A DNA stretch of 18,311 bases from Flammeovirgaceae bacterium (GTDB lineage: Bacteria > Bacteroidota > Bacteroidia > Cytophagales > Cyclobacteriaceae). The translations under genes and the position numbers were made by a program. Shown in pieces: positions 1 to 7,715 of this stretch (position 1 is its first letter; every line of letters begins with the position of its first letter). The stretch covers positions 1-18,311 of the forward strand of contig QIEB01000476.1 of the NCBI GenBank assembly GCA_003229495.1, read 5' to 3'. The notes below the pieces were generated by a model, which was given only the letters and a program-made list of their open reading frames with translations, had not been told where the DNA came from and searched no databases.

Positions 1-126
1 ACAAAAATATTTGTACAAGGAATTTTCAGCATCAGAATAGTACTTCCAGTAATTGAATAGATTAACGTCATCCTGAGCTTGGGCGTTAAAGGTAATTATG
101 AAAAGAAAAACCATAAGATTCTTCAT
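1..126 (-). CDS. Secreted protein, N-terminal part only (runs off the window edge)
   Basis: The gene starts with an ATG at 126 and reads leftward to the edge, so only the first 42 residues are visible. The product begins MKNLMVFLFIITFNAQAQ, a clear Sec signal peptide with a likely cut after the AQA, followed by a mature start DDVNLFNYWKYYSDAENSLY. I see no lipobox, so the protein is probably periplasmic or secreted. The 'YW.YYSDAENSLYK' stretch reminds me of the N-termini of Bacteroidota acetylxylan-esterase-like alpha/beta hydrolases, but that is recollection from a very short piece, not a demonstrated match. It is followed on the same strand, 106 bp upstream, by a glycosidase-fold lipoprotein, which fits a polysaccharide-degradation setting. 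Confidence 0.7.
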   Translation of the reverse strand, partial: MKNLMVFLFIITFNAQAQDDVNLFNYWKYYSDAENSLYKYFC

Positions 127-177
127 AGTATGATATTTAAATGTCGTATCACCAATGTAAAGGGAATAATTAAATCT

Positions 178-205
178 CAAATATTCAGCCTAAAATAGGG
201 GACAA
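178..205 (-). promoter_or_regulatory. Possible Bacteroidota-type promoter for the left-edge gene
   Basis: Read on the minus strand, a TTG (203-205) is followed after 17 bases by AATATTTG (178-185), one mismatch from the TAnnTTTG minus-7 box of Bacteroidota. Transcription would start about 45 bases before the ATG at 126. The fit is suggestive only. Confidence 0.3.
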
Positions 206-232
206 TTATCCTATTGGTTCTATAAACCTGAT

Positions 233-1156
233 TTAATTTACTGGCTTGGGATAATAAGCCCTTACATATTTATGCATGGTGTAAAGCCGGTATTGCTTCC
301 CATCATGTACCAGAATAGGACTGGAAATATTAGTGTCATCACCAACGGTAGTCATAATCGGGTTTTTATCATATTTGGTCCAATGGATTAAATCATCAGA
401 TACCGCTACATTGGAATTCCAGGTAGACCAGTCTTCATCCGGAGTACCGTGGTAATATCCATAGTATCTGCCCTGGTATTTGATGATTTGATTTATTGCA
501 ACTCCTTTGGCGTCGTACTTGCCGGGACCTAACTCGATGACAGGATCATCCTGAACATTAGTCCAAACTTTATGGTCGGTAGAAACTGCCAGCCAGATAC
601 CCATGTCTCCCCGTTCATATAATAAGTACCAATTATCGTCTTCAATCCATAACGTTGGCGTGCCGTAGGCCCCGGGGTCGATAGGTTGGCCATTTACTTT
701 GCGTATATCCAAATCACCAAGGCGCTGCCAGTGAACTCCATCATCAGATGAAAGCATATGAGCAATGTCATTCACTCCTTCAGCAACCATAAAATAGCTG
801 CCATCATATTTTACAACCTGTACATCTTCAGTCCAATACTGATCAAATATTGGATTTCCAGCATATCTGGTCCATTGAAGACCATCCTTGGAAGTAGCAT
901 AACCAAGGTGCATTGTGGGATTTTCACTGCCATCAAATCCTGTGTACCACATTTTATAGCTATCATCTTCTTTCAAAATATAGCCCCGTTCACGGATATT
1001 TTTATCCCATGTATCTGAACCTGTCCCCTTAAAAACAGGGTTCTGTTCAATAGGAATAAAATCGACCAATTCCGATGGGAAAAGCGTAGTTTCGTTTTTA
1101 CAGCCTGTCACAAAAATAAATGTGACCAATAATTGAAATTTTATTATTCTATACAT
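233..1156 (-). CDS. Lipoprotein with a five-bladed glycosidase propeller (GH43/GH32/GH130-like)
   Basis: A 307-residue lipoprotein. The signal peptide ends in the lipobox FVTGC with Cys19 as the lipidated residue, so it is probably anchored to the outer membrane or surface. The mature part has the blade pattern of the GH43/GH32/GH130 beta-propeller superfamily. Repeated units of the form 'Y-x-M-W-Y-T-G ... Y-A-T-S-x-D-G-x-x-W-x-R ... N-P-I' begin near residues 66, 112, 166, 219 and 279. The units carry recurring 'S.D...W' turns (89-95, 136-143, 192-198, 253-259). Candidate acidic catalytic residues sit near the blade starts (Asp51, Asp111, Glu181), but I cannot assign them firmly or name a substrate. 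The role is probably hydrolysis or binding of an oligosaccharide outside the cytoplasm. It is divergent from the sugar-uptake genes to its right and the frame is intact. Confidence 0.8.
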   Translation of the reverse strand: MYRIIKFQLLVTFIFVTGCKNETTLFPSELVDFIPIEQNPVFKGTGSDTWDKNIRERGYILKEDDSYKMWYTGFDGSENPTMHLGYATSKDGLQWTRYAGNPIFDQYWTEDVQVVKYDGSYFMVAEGVNDIAHMLSSDDGVHWQRLGDLDIRKVNGQPIDPGAYGTPTLWIEDDNWYLLYERGDMGIWLAVSTDHKVWTNVQDDPVIELGPGKYDAKGVAINQIIKYQGRYYGYYHGTPDEDWSTWNSNVAVSDDLIHWTKYDKNPIMTTVGDDTNISSPILVHDGKQYRLYTMHKYVRAYYPKPVN

Positions 1157-1221
1157 GTTGAGGCTCTTACTATTTTAAAGGCAAAATACGAATTAATGAA
1201 TAACCAATATAAATCTTAAAT

Positions 1222-1567
1222 TTGACCATTAAATCACGATTAAAATTTTTTCCGCAAAAATTATCAGCTGCATTCATATGTTTGCTGATATTTGCAATTT
1301 CATGCAACCCTGCGCCTAAAGATCAGATAGGAGCGGAGCAAACCCAAAATGACAGCTGGGAGTCACTCAACAAAGAAGCCGCCCAATTAGGAAAGAAAGC
1401 ATGGCAGCCGATGCTTGGTTATGTTGCTGATCTACATCAGAAAAGCAGAAAGTGAAGGTTTCTTTTATAATGATATCCTTATTAAAAAATGGGAAAGTGG
1501 TATAGACCAGGGGATCGCCATGGCCAGAATGTATGAAGTGGCAACCAATAAAAATGATGTAGAATAG
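1222..1567 (+). pseudogene. Decayed small lipoprotein gene, frameshifted near 1430
   Basis: Two adjoining reading frames look like one gene. The first has no ATG and can only start at the TTG at 1222. It gives a signal peptide with a lipobox-like IFAISC (Cys28), then about 50 polar residues, and runs into a stop at 1453-1455. The second frame, open from 1391, continues with 'YIRKAESEGFFYNDILIKKW' and ends 'MARMYEV...' at the TAG at 1565-1567, one base before the next gene's ATG. Removing one base near 1432 would read GYVAD-YIRKAES and give a product of about 114 residues. The missing ATG together with the frameshift argues for decay. The family is not recognised. The conserved-looking helical C-terminus could equally be the tail of a larger enzyme that has lost its middle. 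Confidence 0.55.
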
Positions 1568-1568
1568 A

Positions 1569-2408
1569 ATGAAAACGATTACCCACAAAGTATTTTTGAT
1601 GTTTGTTATCTGTTCCTTTCTGGCATGCAATAAAGTGCCTCAATTATCCATTAGTTGGAGTGATGAAATTCTTACTATCCATGGTGATCACCTGCCGGGT
1701 GATTCTGTGCAGGTGTGGTATATCGAGGCCTTTTGTCGCAACGGCTCTCATGAAACAGCTTGGGAGGAAACAGTAATCGGACATCAATCGAAGTTAATAT
1801 CTGCTTCGCCTAAAGAAATTATCCTGGAAAACTACCTCGATGATGGTATGGTGGCGCACCACATCATATCTGTAAAAAATGATGAGATAATATTCGATGT
1901 GACCATTTCTAACCCCACTGAGAAAGCATCTGAGGCCCACTGGGCCCAGCCCTGCATTCGGGTTGATGGCTTTACCGGTCTGGGTCAGGATGACTATGTT
2001 CAAAAATCTTTCCTGATCATCGATGATCAGCTTGCCATGATGCCTGATCTACCGCAGTGGGCCATGGAAGCCCGCTATACGCCCGGGCAGGTATGGAGAC
2101 CAGTTAACGTAGATCCGGATGATGTAAATCCCAGACCGCTAAGTCCAATTGTGCCTGACAATGGATTAATTGGATGCTTTAGTGAGGACAACCAGTTGAT
2201 ATTGGCTACCGCCTGGGAACCCTGGCAGGAATTGTTTCAGGGGGTTATCGTATGCCTTCATTCTGATTTTCGCATAGGAGGCCTGGTACCCGGGGAAACA
2301 AAAAATATAAAAGGTAAAATATATATTGTAGAAAATGACATCGATGCCCTGATCCAACGGTATAAACAGGACTTTAACAAGGTACTTCCACATTCATTGG
2401 GGTATTAG
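1569..2408 (+). CDS. Conserved lipoprotein of unknown function
   Basis: An intact 279-residue lipoprotein with signal peptide and lipobox SFLAC (Cys20). The mature chain looks all-beta in its first half, with motifs such as VWYIEAFCRNGSH (about residues 49-61) and a conserved-looking central block HWAQPCIRVDGFTGLG (123-138). Then come ARYTPGQVW, a DDVNPRPLSP segment, and 'ATAWEPWQELFQGVIVCLHS' followed by DFRIGG. I recall very similar blocks in hypothetical proteins of Planctomycetes and Bacteroidota, where they often lie near polysaccharide-utilisation genes. No function is established that I know of. It could be an extracytoplasmic carbohydrate-active or binding protein. The ATG lies one base after the stop of the decayed upstream gene, as if both once formed one operon. 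Confidence 0.8.
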   Translation: MKTITHKVFLMFVICSFLACNKVPQLSISWSDEILTIHGDHLPGDSVQVWYIEAFCRNGSHETAWEETVIGHQSKLISASPKEIILENYLDDGMVAHHIISVKNDEIIFDVTISNPTEKASEAHWAQPCIRVDGFTGLGQDDYVQKSFLIIDDQLAMMPDLPQWAMEARYTPGQVWRPVNVDPDDVNPRPLSPIVPDNGLIGCFSEDNQLILATAWEPWQELFQGVIVCLHSDFRIGGLVPGETKNIKGKIYIVENDIDALIQRYKQDFNKVLPHSLGY

Positions 2409-2558
2409 GTAATTTGAGTGTTAATAAAATACCACGACTTCAAAGATTAAACCGAATATGAGTAATTGTTTAAATTTTCCATACAAAATTTAAATGCAGT
2501 TGGGAACAAGTGAGTTGCTAGGAATTTTTTGCTAATTGATGCCTGGAAATAACAAAAT

Positions 2559-3517
2559 ATGAACTCGGCCTTACTTGAACATAAATGCAATGTGCCCGAA
2601 AATAGCGGTTTGGATAAACAGGACTACCTCAAATTTCTGGAGAACGCATACCGGCAAATGAGTAAATGTCCGCTGTATTTTTCAGGGAATGATGGGATGG
2701 AAGTATGGAAGTTTTGGAACTGGCACATCTGTTGCCTCAAGTGCCTGAAACCGTGTTAGCTATCTATATTGGTATTAACGATGCGGTGTGCAACAAAGGA
2801 CTGGTTACCCCATTTTTACCCCGGCATTCACACAACAATGTCTTCGTTTTTGATCCACAAGTGTATTCGGGATCGAAGGACGTTCCCTCCGGTACCATAG
2901 ATGCCAAACAAGTGGTTAATGGTTTTGCTCCACCCAACCATAGCTGGAATACAGAATGGACCTACGTGATGATATGTGATGAGGGTCGTAGTTATGAAAG
3001 TCTGTGGAAAGAAAAGGGTTACATCGAAATGATCCCCGCTAAATTTGAAGATTTCACCATGCTGAGCGATACCTCAGAGAGCAAATTATGTATTTTCATA
3101 GATCCTGAAGCATTTAACCACCCGGTAAACAAAAGTCGTGAGTACCTGAAGAAAGCCAAACAGAAGGGAGAAAAATATGTTTCAGAATTCCGAATACCCA
3201 ATGACCTTTCAGGTGAAACTGAGGGTCTAACGCCGGTCTTTTTGGAAAAGGGAGAAAAACTTTTTGTAGCAAGGACTGATTTTCAGCCCTGTGACCACTG
3301 TTGGAGTAACCTGCATGCTGACAATAAGCAATGGGCAGTGGTAAATGAAAACTCTGCCGTTCCTTTGAATTTAGTAGTGGCCAAACCACCGGTCCCCGAA
3401 CAATACAGAGGACAGCTAATTCCACCAGCGGGTAGCGCTGACTCTACTACTGACTGGTTTCTCAGAGGTAAATCGTTACTCAGAACACCCATAAAACAGG
3501 GTCATATTAATGGCTAA
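2559..3517 (+). pseudogene. Unknown gene broken by an 8-bp tandem duplication
   Basis: One gene is split into two frames. The first frame starts at the ATG at 2559 and reads through SGNDGMEVW to a stop at 2757-2759. The second frame carries the rest, to the stop at 3517. The break coincides exactly with ATGGAAGT repeated back to back at 2697-2704 and 2705-2712. Deleting one copy joins SGNDGMEV to LELAHLLPQVPETVL and gives a continuous 316-residue protein. The second copy supplies an ATG in the downstream frame, so a 270-residue product could still be made by re-initiation. The sequence has no signal peptide and no motif I recognise. It contains a CDHCW motif and a hydrophilic C-terminus. The rest of the frame is clean, so the lesion is recent, a sequencing or assembly error, or a switch. 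It ends 17 bp before the first sugar porter. Confidence 0.7.
2697..2712 (+). repeat. 8-bp perfect tandem duplication causing a frameshift
   Basis: ATGGAAGT occurs twice in direct succession, at 2697-2704 and 2705-2712. Eight is not a multiple of three, so the second copy shifts the frame of the surrounding ORF; with one copy the frame is open from 2559 to 3517. Confidence 0.95.
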
Positions 3518-3534
3518 TTATTAACAAAGAAAAA

Positions 3535-4881
3535 ATGAAGCGAACACTGATATTATCAGCCATTGTGGCCGCTCTGGGAGGATTGTTATTTGGATTTGAT
3601 ACAGCAGTCATTTCCGGTACCACTGACTGGCTGCAACGTGCATTTGATCTGTCATCGGCCCAATTGGGTTTTACTGTGGCCAGCGCACTAATCGGAACCA
3701 TTGTGGGGGCGCTTTTTATCGGTAAACCGGCGGATAAATACGGACGTCGATCGGTACTGTTCGTGTTAGCGATTTTGTATTTTGTGTCCGCACTGGGCTC
3801 AGCGCTGGCCTGGGACTGGTATAGCTTTCTCTTCTTTCGATTTATCGGAGGTTTGGGTGTAGGAGGAGCTTCCGTAGTGGCGCCTATGTATATTGCTGAA
3901 GTTTCACCTGCTCAGTATAGAGGGCGATTGGTGGCGGTGGCACAACTAAACATAGTGTTCGGAATGTTAATCGCTTTCCTGTCCAATTACATCATTGCCG
4001 GACTGGATCTTGGTTCAATGGAATGGAGATGGATGTTTGGTGTGGAAGCCGTTCCTGCAGTATTGTTTTTTGTCTTCCTGTTTACCACTACTTTAAGCCC
4101 CCGATGGTTAATGGCACAAGGAAGAGAATCTGAGGCCCGTGAGGTATTGGATAAATGCGGCACCGATTCTGGTGATGTCAATCTTGAAATTACCGCTATT
4201 AAAAATTCTTTGGATCTGGATCATCATTCTGTAAAGGAGCCATTCTTTACTAAGAAATACCGGGTGCCCATTAGTCTTGCAGTAATGCTGGCGTTGTTTA
4301 ATCAATTTTCCGGAATAAATGCGGTGTTGTACTATGCCCCTCACATTTTTAAAATGGCAGGTTTTGAGAAAAGCTCGGCACTTTTGAATTCCATGGGAGT
4401 TGGTGGTGTATTATTTGTTTTCACGGTAGCCGCCATGGTCTTTATTGATCGTGTGGGCCGGAAAAAACTGATGATCGTGGGCTCAATTGGTTATATCATT
4501 AGTCTAAGTGCAATCGCATGGGCCTTTTTTAAGTATGGTACAGATTTTACCGATACCGGCAGTCAGGTGGTTTTGTTTAGTGTTTTTCTTTTCATTGCGG
4601 CCCATTCTTTTGGGCAGGGATCTGTTATTTGGGTTTATCTAAGTGAGATATTTCCCAATAGGGTGCGGGCCCGTGGACAAGCGTTGGGGTCTGCTACCCA
4701 TTGGATAGCGGCAGCTGCCATCTCCTGGACTTTTCCTTTGGTCGCCGAATATTCAGGAGGCTGGACTTTTGCCTTTTATGCAGTTTGTATGGTAGGCCAA
4801 CTGATTTGGGTCCTGACCAAGATGATCGAAACCAAGGGAGTTTCGCTGGAAGAAATACAGGATAAACTCGGAATAGAATAA
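3535..4881 (+). CDS. MFS sugar porter (SP family), first copy
   Basis: A 448-residue inner-membrane symporter or facilitator of the sugar porter family (the XylE/GLUT group). Family signatures are present. LFGFDTAVISG lies in TM1 and DKYGRRS in the loop between TM2 and TM3. 'RFIGGLGVGGASVVAPMYIA' and EVSPAQYRGRL span TM4-TM5. SPRWLMAQGR sits at the end of TM6, and NQFSGINAVLYYAP in TM7, where the usual QQ is NQ. DRVGRKK is in the second half-repeat and ETKGVSLEEIQ at the cytoplasmic C-terminus. Twelve hydrophobic segments can be followed and the frame is intact. The substrate is likely a hexose, pentose or uronate feeding the dehydratase and dehydrogenase downstream. It starts 17 bp after the broken gene. 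Its last 46 bases recur almost unchanged at 8596-8641. Confidence 0.93.
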   Translation: MKRTLILSAIVAALGGLLFGFDTAVISGTTDWLQRAFDLSSAQLGFTVASALIGTIVGALFIGKPADKYGRRSVLFVLAILYFVSALGSALAWDWYSFLFFRFIGGLGVGGASVVAPMYIAEVSPAQYRGRLVAVAQLNIVFGMLIAFLSNYIIAGLDLGSMEWRWMFGVEAVPAVLFFVFLFTTTLSPRWLMAQGRESEAREVLDKCGTDSGDVNLEITAIKNSLDLDHHSVKEPFFTKKYRVPISLAVMLALFNQFSGINAVLYYAPHIFKMAGFEKSSALLNSMGVGGVLFVFTVAAMVFIDRVGRKKLMIVGSIGYIISLSAIAWAFFKYGTDFTDTGSQVVLFSVFLFIAAHSFGQGSVIWVYLSEIFPNRVRARGQALGSATHWIAAAAISWTFPLVAEYSGGWTFAFYAVCMVGQLIWVLTKMIETKGVSLEEIQDKLGIE

Positions 4882-4884
4882 GGA
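4839..4884 (+). repeat. 46-bp dispersed repeat, copy 1 (3' end of sugar porter)
   Basis: The stretch from the VSLEEIQDKLGIE codons through the stop and three bases beyond matches 8596-8641 at 43 of 46 positions by direct comparison. It marks a common origin of this porter's 3' end and the porter relic downstream of the SDR gene. Confidence 0.9.
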
Positions 4885-4896
4885 TAGATCATATAA

Positions 4897-5040
4897 ATGT
4901 TGAATGACCTAGTTTATTCTCCTGCATTTCCTGAAAATATGGTTTTGAGTAAATCATGTGAATATATTGAGCTTGTTCCTTATGGCAGCACTATGCTCCA
5001 ATTGACGGTTTTCCCACAAGCTATAAAAGTTAATTCTTGA
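4897..5040 (+). pseudogene. Glycosidase-like C-terminal scrap between the two porters
   Basis: A 47-codon open stretch lies in the gap between the porters and ends at a TGA at 5038-5040. Its second half reads EYIELVPYGSTMLQLTVFPQ. That pattern (a charged strand, then 'I-x-L-V-P-Y-G-x-T-x-L-x-x-T-x-F-P') resembles the C-terminal beta-strand ending of GH127/DUF1680-type beta-L-arabinofuranosidases and some related Bacteroidota glycosidases, as I recall it. No body of such an enzyme is present upstream, so I read this as a deletion remnant whose main part is gone. A genuine small protein is possible but less likely. Confidence 0.45.
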
Positions 5041-5067
5041 TTTTGGTACATTTCAAAGACTAATATT

Positions 5068-6486
5068 ATGCAAAAATCAAATGGTCTTGGTATCCTTTAT
5101 TTTATAAGTGCAGTAGCGGCCCTTGGAGGGTTCCTTTTCGGGTATGATACAGGAGTCATCAATGGTACGCAGTTTTATTTCAGTAAGTACTTTGAGCTTT
5201 CTGCTGCAACGAAGGGATGGGTTGTTGGTAGTGCTTTGGTTGGCTGTTTTGTTGGTGCGTTAGCGGCCGGTCTCATCAGCAAATTGTACGGTAGGAAGCG
5301 GTCTTTGATGGTATCATCATTGTTGTTTACGATATCCGCCTGGGGATCTGGGCTTCCAGGTTTTGTACCCGAGACAATCCCCGTGTTGGTTTTTTTTAGA
5401 ATCGTGGGTGGTTTGGGTATAGGGATGGCATCTATGAACGCTCCAATGTACATCGCTGAACTTTCCCCGGCGCGAATTAGAGGTAAAATGGTAACCCTCT
5501 ACCAAATGGCCATTGTTCTTGGTTTTTTCATAGTATTTATTGTGACCTATTATATTGGCGGGAGCCAAGATGAAACCTACAACCTTGAGCATGGATGGAG
5601 GGTTATGTTTTGGACAGAACTAATTCCATGTGTTGTGTTTTTTGGCCTGCTATTCTTTGTGCCAAGGAGCCCAAGATGGTTATTGCTTAAAGGAAAAGAA
5701 GAAGAAGCAAGACAGGTATTGACAAAGATTCATGGGGAGGAAAATGCCATTTTGGAAATACAGGAAATAAAACAATCCATACATCAGGACAGTGGTTTTA
5801 CATTCAAAGAAATACTGAAAAAAGGGGTGTTCCCCATTATACTCGTCGGTTGCGTGTTTTCCTTGCTCCAGCAATTGACCGGTATCAATGCCGTGCTGTA
5901 CTATGGTGCAGATATTTTTGAAAAAGCCCTTGGTTTTGGACAAAAAGATATTTTGGCACAACAAGTCCTTTTGGCGGGGGTAAATGTCGGATTTACCATA
6001 TTGGCCATGGTCACAGTGGATAGGTGGGGTAGAAAACCATTGGTGATATCCGGTTCAATAGGTATGATAGTTGGATTTTCACTGTTAGGGCTTACTATCA
6101 TGTTAAATAAAGTGGGTATCGCCTCCCTCATTGGTATCCTGATATTTATAGGGTCATTTGCCATGTCCATGGGGCCTATAGTTTGGGTCGTTTTGGCTGA
6201 GATGTTTCCTAATTCCATTCGATCTGTGGGAATGTCAATCGCCGTGGCTGTGCAATGGGGAGGCAATTATCTCGTTTCACAGACTTTTCCGATTATAGTG
6301 GACAGCAGTGTTAACACCGAAGGATTCTGGAACGGGTCTCTGCCTTACTTTATTTTCATGTTCTTTATAGGAATAACTATCTTTTTTACTAATCAATATA
6401 TTCCTGAAACAAAAGGAAAAACATTGGAAAGTATTGAAAACATTTGGGAAGAAAAATATGGAAAAATTCAATCCACAAATAAATAA
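5068..6486 (+). CDS. MFS sugar porter (SP family), second copy
   Basis: A 472-residue, 12-TM sugar porter that is clearly a different paralogue from the one upstream. Signatures are LFGYDTGVINGTQ (TM1), KLYGRKRS (TM2-TM3 loop), 'RIVGGLGIGMASMNAPMYIA' followed by ELSPARIRGK, VPRSPRWLLLKGK (end of TM6), the canonical QQLTGINAVLYYG (TM7), DRWGRKP, and the C-terminal PETKGKTLESIE. It keeps the QQ pair that contacts sugar in XylE-type transporters, which the first porter has as NQ. The start ATG fits the expected short cytoplasmic N-terminus. The stop is only 7 bp before the dehydratase ATG at 6494, so the two genes are almost certainly co-transcribed. That makes this porter the likelier importer of the dehydratase pathway's substrate. 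Confidence 0.94.
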   Translation: MQKSNGLGILYFISAVAALGGFLFGYDTGVINGTQFYFSKYFELSAATKGWVVGSALVGCFVGALAAGLISKLYGRKRSLMVSSLLFTISAWGSGLPGFVPETIPVLVFFRIVGGLGIGMASMNAPMYIAELSPARIRGKMVTLYQMAIVLGFFIVFIVTYYIGGSQDETYNLEHGWRVMFWTELIPCVVFFGLLFFVPRSPRWLLLKGKEEEARQVLTKIHGEENAILEIQEIKQSIHQDSGFTFKEILKKGVFPIILVGCVFSLLQQLTGINAVLYYGADIFEKALGFGQKDILAQQVLLAGVNVGFTILAMVTVDRWGRKPLVISGSIGMIVGFSLLGLTIMLNKVGIASLIGILIFIGSFAMSMGPIVWVVLAEMFPNSIRSVGMSIAVAVQWGGNYLVSQTFPIIVDSSVNTEGFWNGSLPYFIFMFFIGITIFFTNQYIPETKGKTLESIENIWEEKYGKIQSTNK

Positions 6487-6493
6487 TCTAGCC

Positions 6494-7705
6494 ATGAAAA
6501 TAACCAGTGCTGATGTAATTGTTTGCTCGCCGGGCCGAAACTATGTAACCATAAAAATAGAAACTGACAAAGGTATCTATGGCCTTGGTGACGCCACCTT
6601 GAATGGTCGTGAACTATCGGTAGTGTCCTACCTGAGGGACCACCTTATTCCGTGCATTCTTGAACGGGATCCTTTCGATACTGAAGACATTTGGCATTAC
6701 TTATATCGAGGGGTTTATTGGCGAAGGGGAGCTGTGAATATGACGGCAATTGGTGCAATAGACATGGCACTTTGGGATATTAAAGGAAAAGCCCTGGGTG
6801 TTCCCGTCTATAAATTGCTTGGAGGAAAGAGTCGTGAACGGCTATTGGCCTATACACATGCCCAGGGCATAGACACTGCCGAAACCATGGAAGCTGTTGC
6901 AGAAAAACTTGAAAAAGGCTACAAGGCAGTTAGGGTTCAATCGGGGGTACCTGGAGTAGAAAAAGTATATGGAGTGTCCGGGGAAGCTGGTCAATATGAA
7001 CCGGCTGTCAAAGGAAACAAACCTGTGGAAGAAACATGGGACACCAACAAATACCTAAATTATATACCTGGTCTATTCAGCAAAGTCCGAGAAAGATTTG
7101 GAGAGGAGGTTCATCTTTTACATGATTCACATCATAGACTTACTCCGATCGAAGCGGCACGGTTAGGCAAAGAATTGGAGCCGTATCATTTGTTTTGGTT
7201 GGAAGATTTGATTCCCGCTGAAAATCAGGAAAGCTTAAAGATTGTGAGGCAACATACCACTACCCCGATTGCAATCGGCGAAGTGTTTAATACCATTTAT
7301 GATTGCCAGGACCTTATATCAAACGGACTTGTGGATTATATCCGGATGACCATTGCCCATGGAGGAGGGATTACACCAATGCTCAAAGTGGCATCACTGG
7401 CCGCCCTGCATCATGTGAAAACAGGCTGCCATGGACCATCAGATTTATCGCCCATCAACCTTGCTGCTTGTTTGCATTTTGGCACGGCCATTAACAATTT
7501 TGGCATACAGGAGTATATGGGTTATTCTGATGCCACAATGGAAGTATTCACGGTTGGGTATTCATTTTCCCGGGGGTATTTTAACCTGATGGAAACACCA
7601 GGATTAGGTGTGGATATCAATTTTAAAAAGGCAAAGCAATATGAGTACGGTCCTGCCTATTTGCCGGTCAACAGATTGGAAGACGGGACTCTTTACAATT
7701 GGTAA
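6494..7705 (+). CDS. manD: Enolase-superfamily D-mannonate dehydratase (ManD subgroup)
   Basis: A 403-residue cytoplasmic Mg-dependent dehydratase that would convert D-mannonate, and perhaps D-gluconate, to 2-keto-3-deoxy-D-gluconate. The start is set at 6494 (MKITSADVIV) because the family begins this way; the frame is open further up but overlaps the porter gene. The length and sequence follow the Novosphingobium ManD closely. I see GDATLNGRELSVV near residue 32, Arg147 and Tyr159 of the active-site loop, metal ligands Asp211, Glu237 and Glu263, His213, His313 in GCHG, Glu340, and the C-terminal EDGTLYNW. An oddity is that the residue after GCHG is Pro315, where the Novosphingobium enzyme has Ala; I recall this position separating low- from high-efficiency members. 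The next gene is an SDR starting 10 bp downstream. Confidence 0.9.
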   Translation: MKITSADVIVCSPGRNYVTIKIETDKGIYGLGDATLNGRELSVVSYLRDHLIPCILERDPFDTEDIWHYLYRGVYWRRGAVNMTAIGAIDMALWDIKGKALGVPVYKLLGGKSRERLLAYTHAQGIDTAETMEAVAEKLEKGYKAVRVQSGVPGVEKVYGVSGEAGQYEPAVKGNKPVEETWDTNKYLNYIPGLFSKVRERFGEEVHLLHDSHHRLTPIEAARLGKELEPYHLFWLEDLIPAENQESLKIVRQHTTTPIAIGEVFNTIYDCQDLISNGLVDYIRMTIAHGGGITPMLKVASLAALHHVKTGCHGPSDLSPINLAACLHFGTAINNFGIQEYMGYSDATMEVFTVGYSFSRGYFNLMETPGLGVDINFKKAKQYEYGPAYLPVNRLEDGTLYNW

Positions 7706-7715
7706 ACATTAAAAC

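Noticed and set aside
758..1018. Plus-strand ORF of 86 codons inside the propeller lipoprotein
   Set aside because: It is antisense to a convincing gene and its composition looks like a frame shadow.
2690..2720. Programmed ribosomal frameshift joining the two frames
   Set aside because: There is no slippery heptamer or downstream pseudoknot evident, and the exact 8-bp tandem duplication is a simpler explanation.
6434..6493. Longer N-terminus for the dehydratase (starting inside the porter gene)
   Set aside because: The added 20 residues overlap the porter's 3' end and have no counterpart in ManD proteins, which begin with MKIT-like sequence; the ATG at 6494 is preferred.
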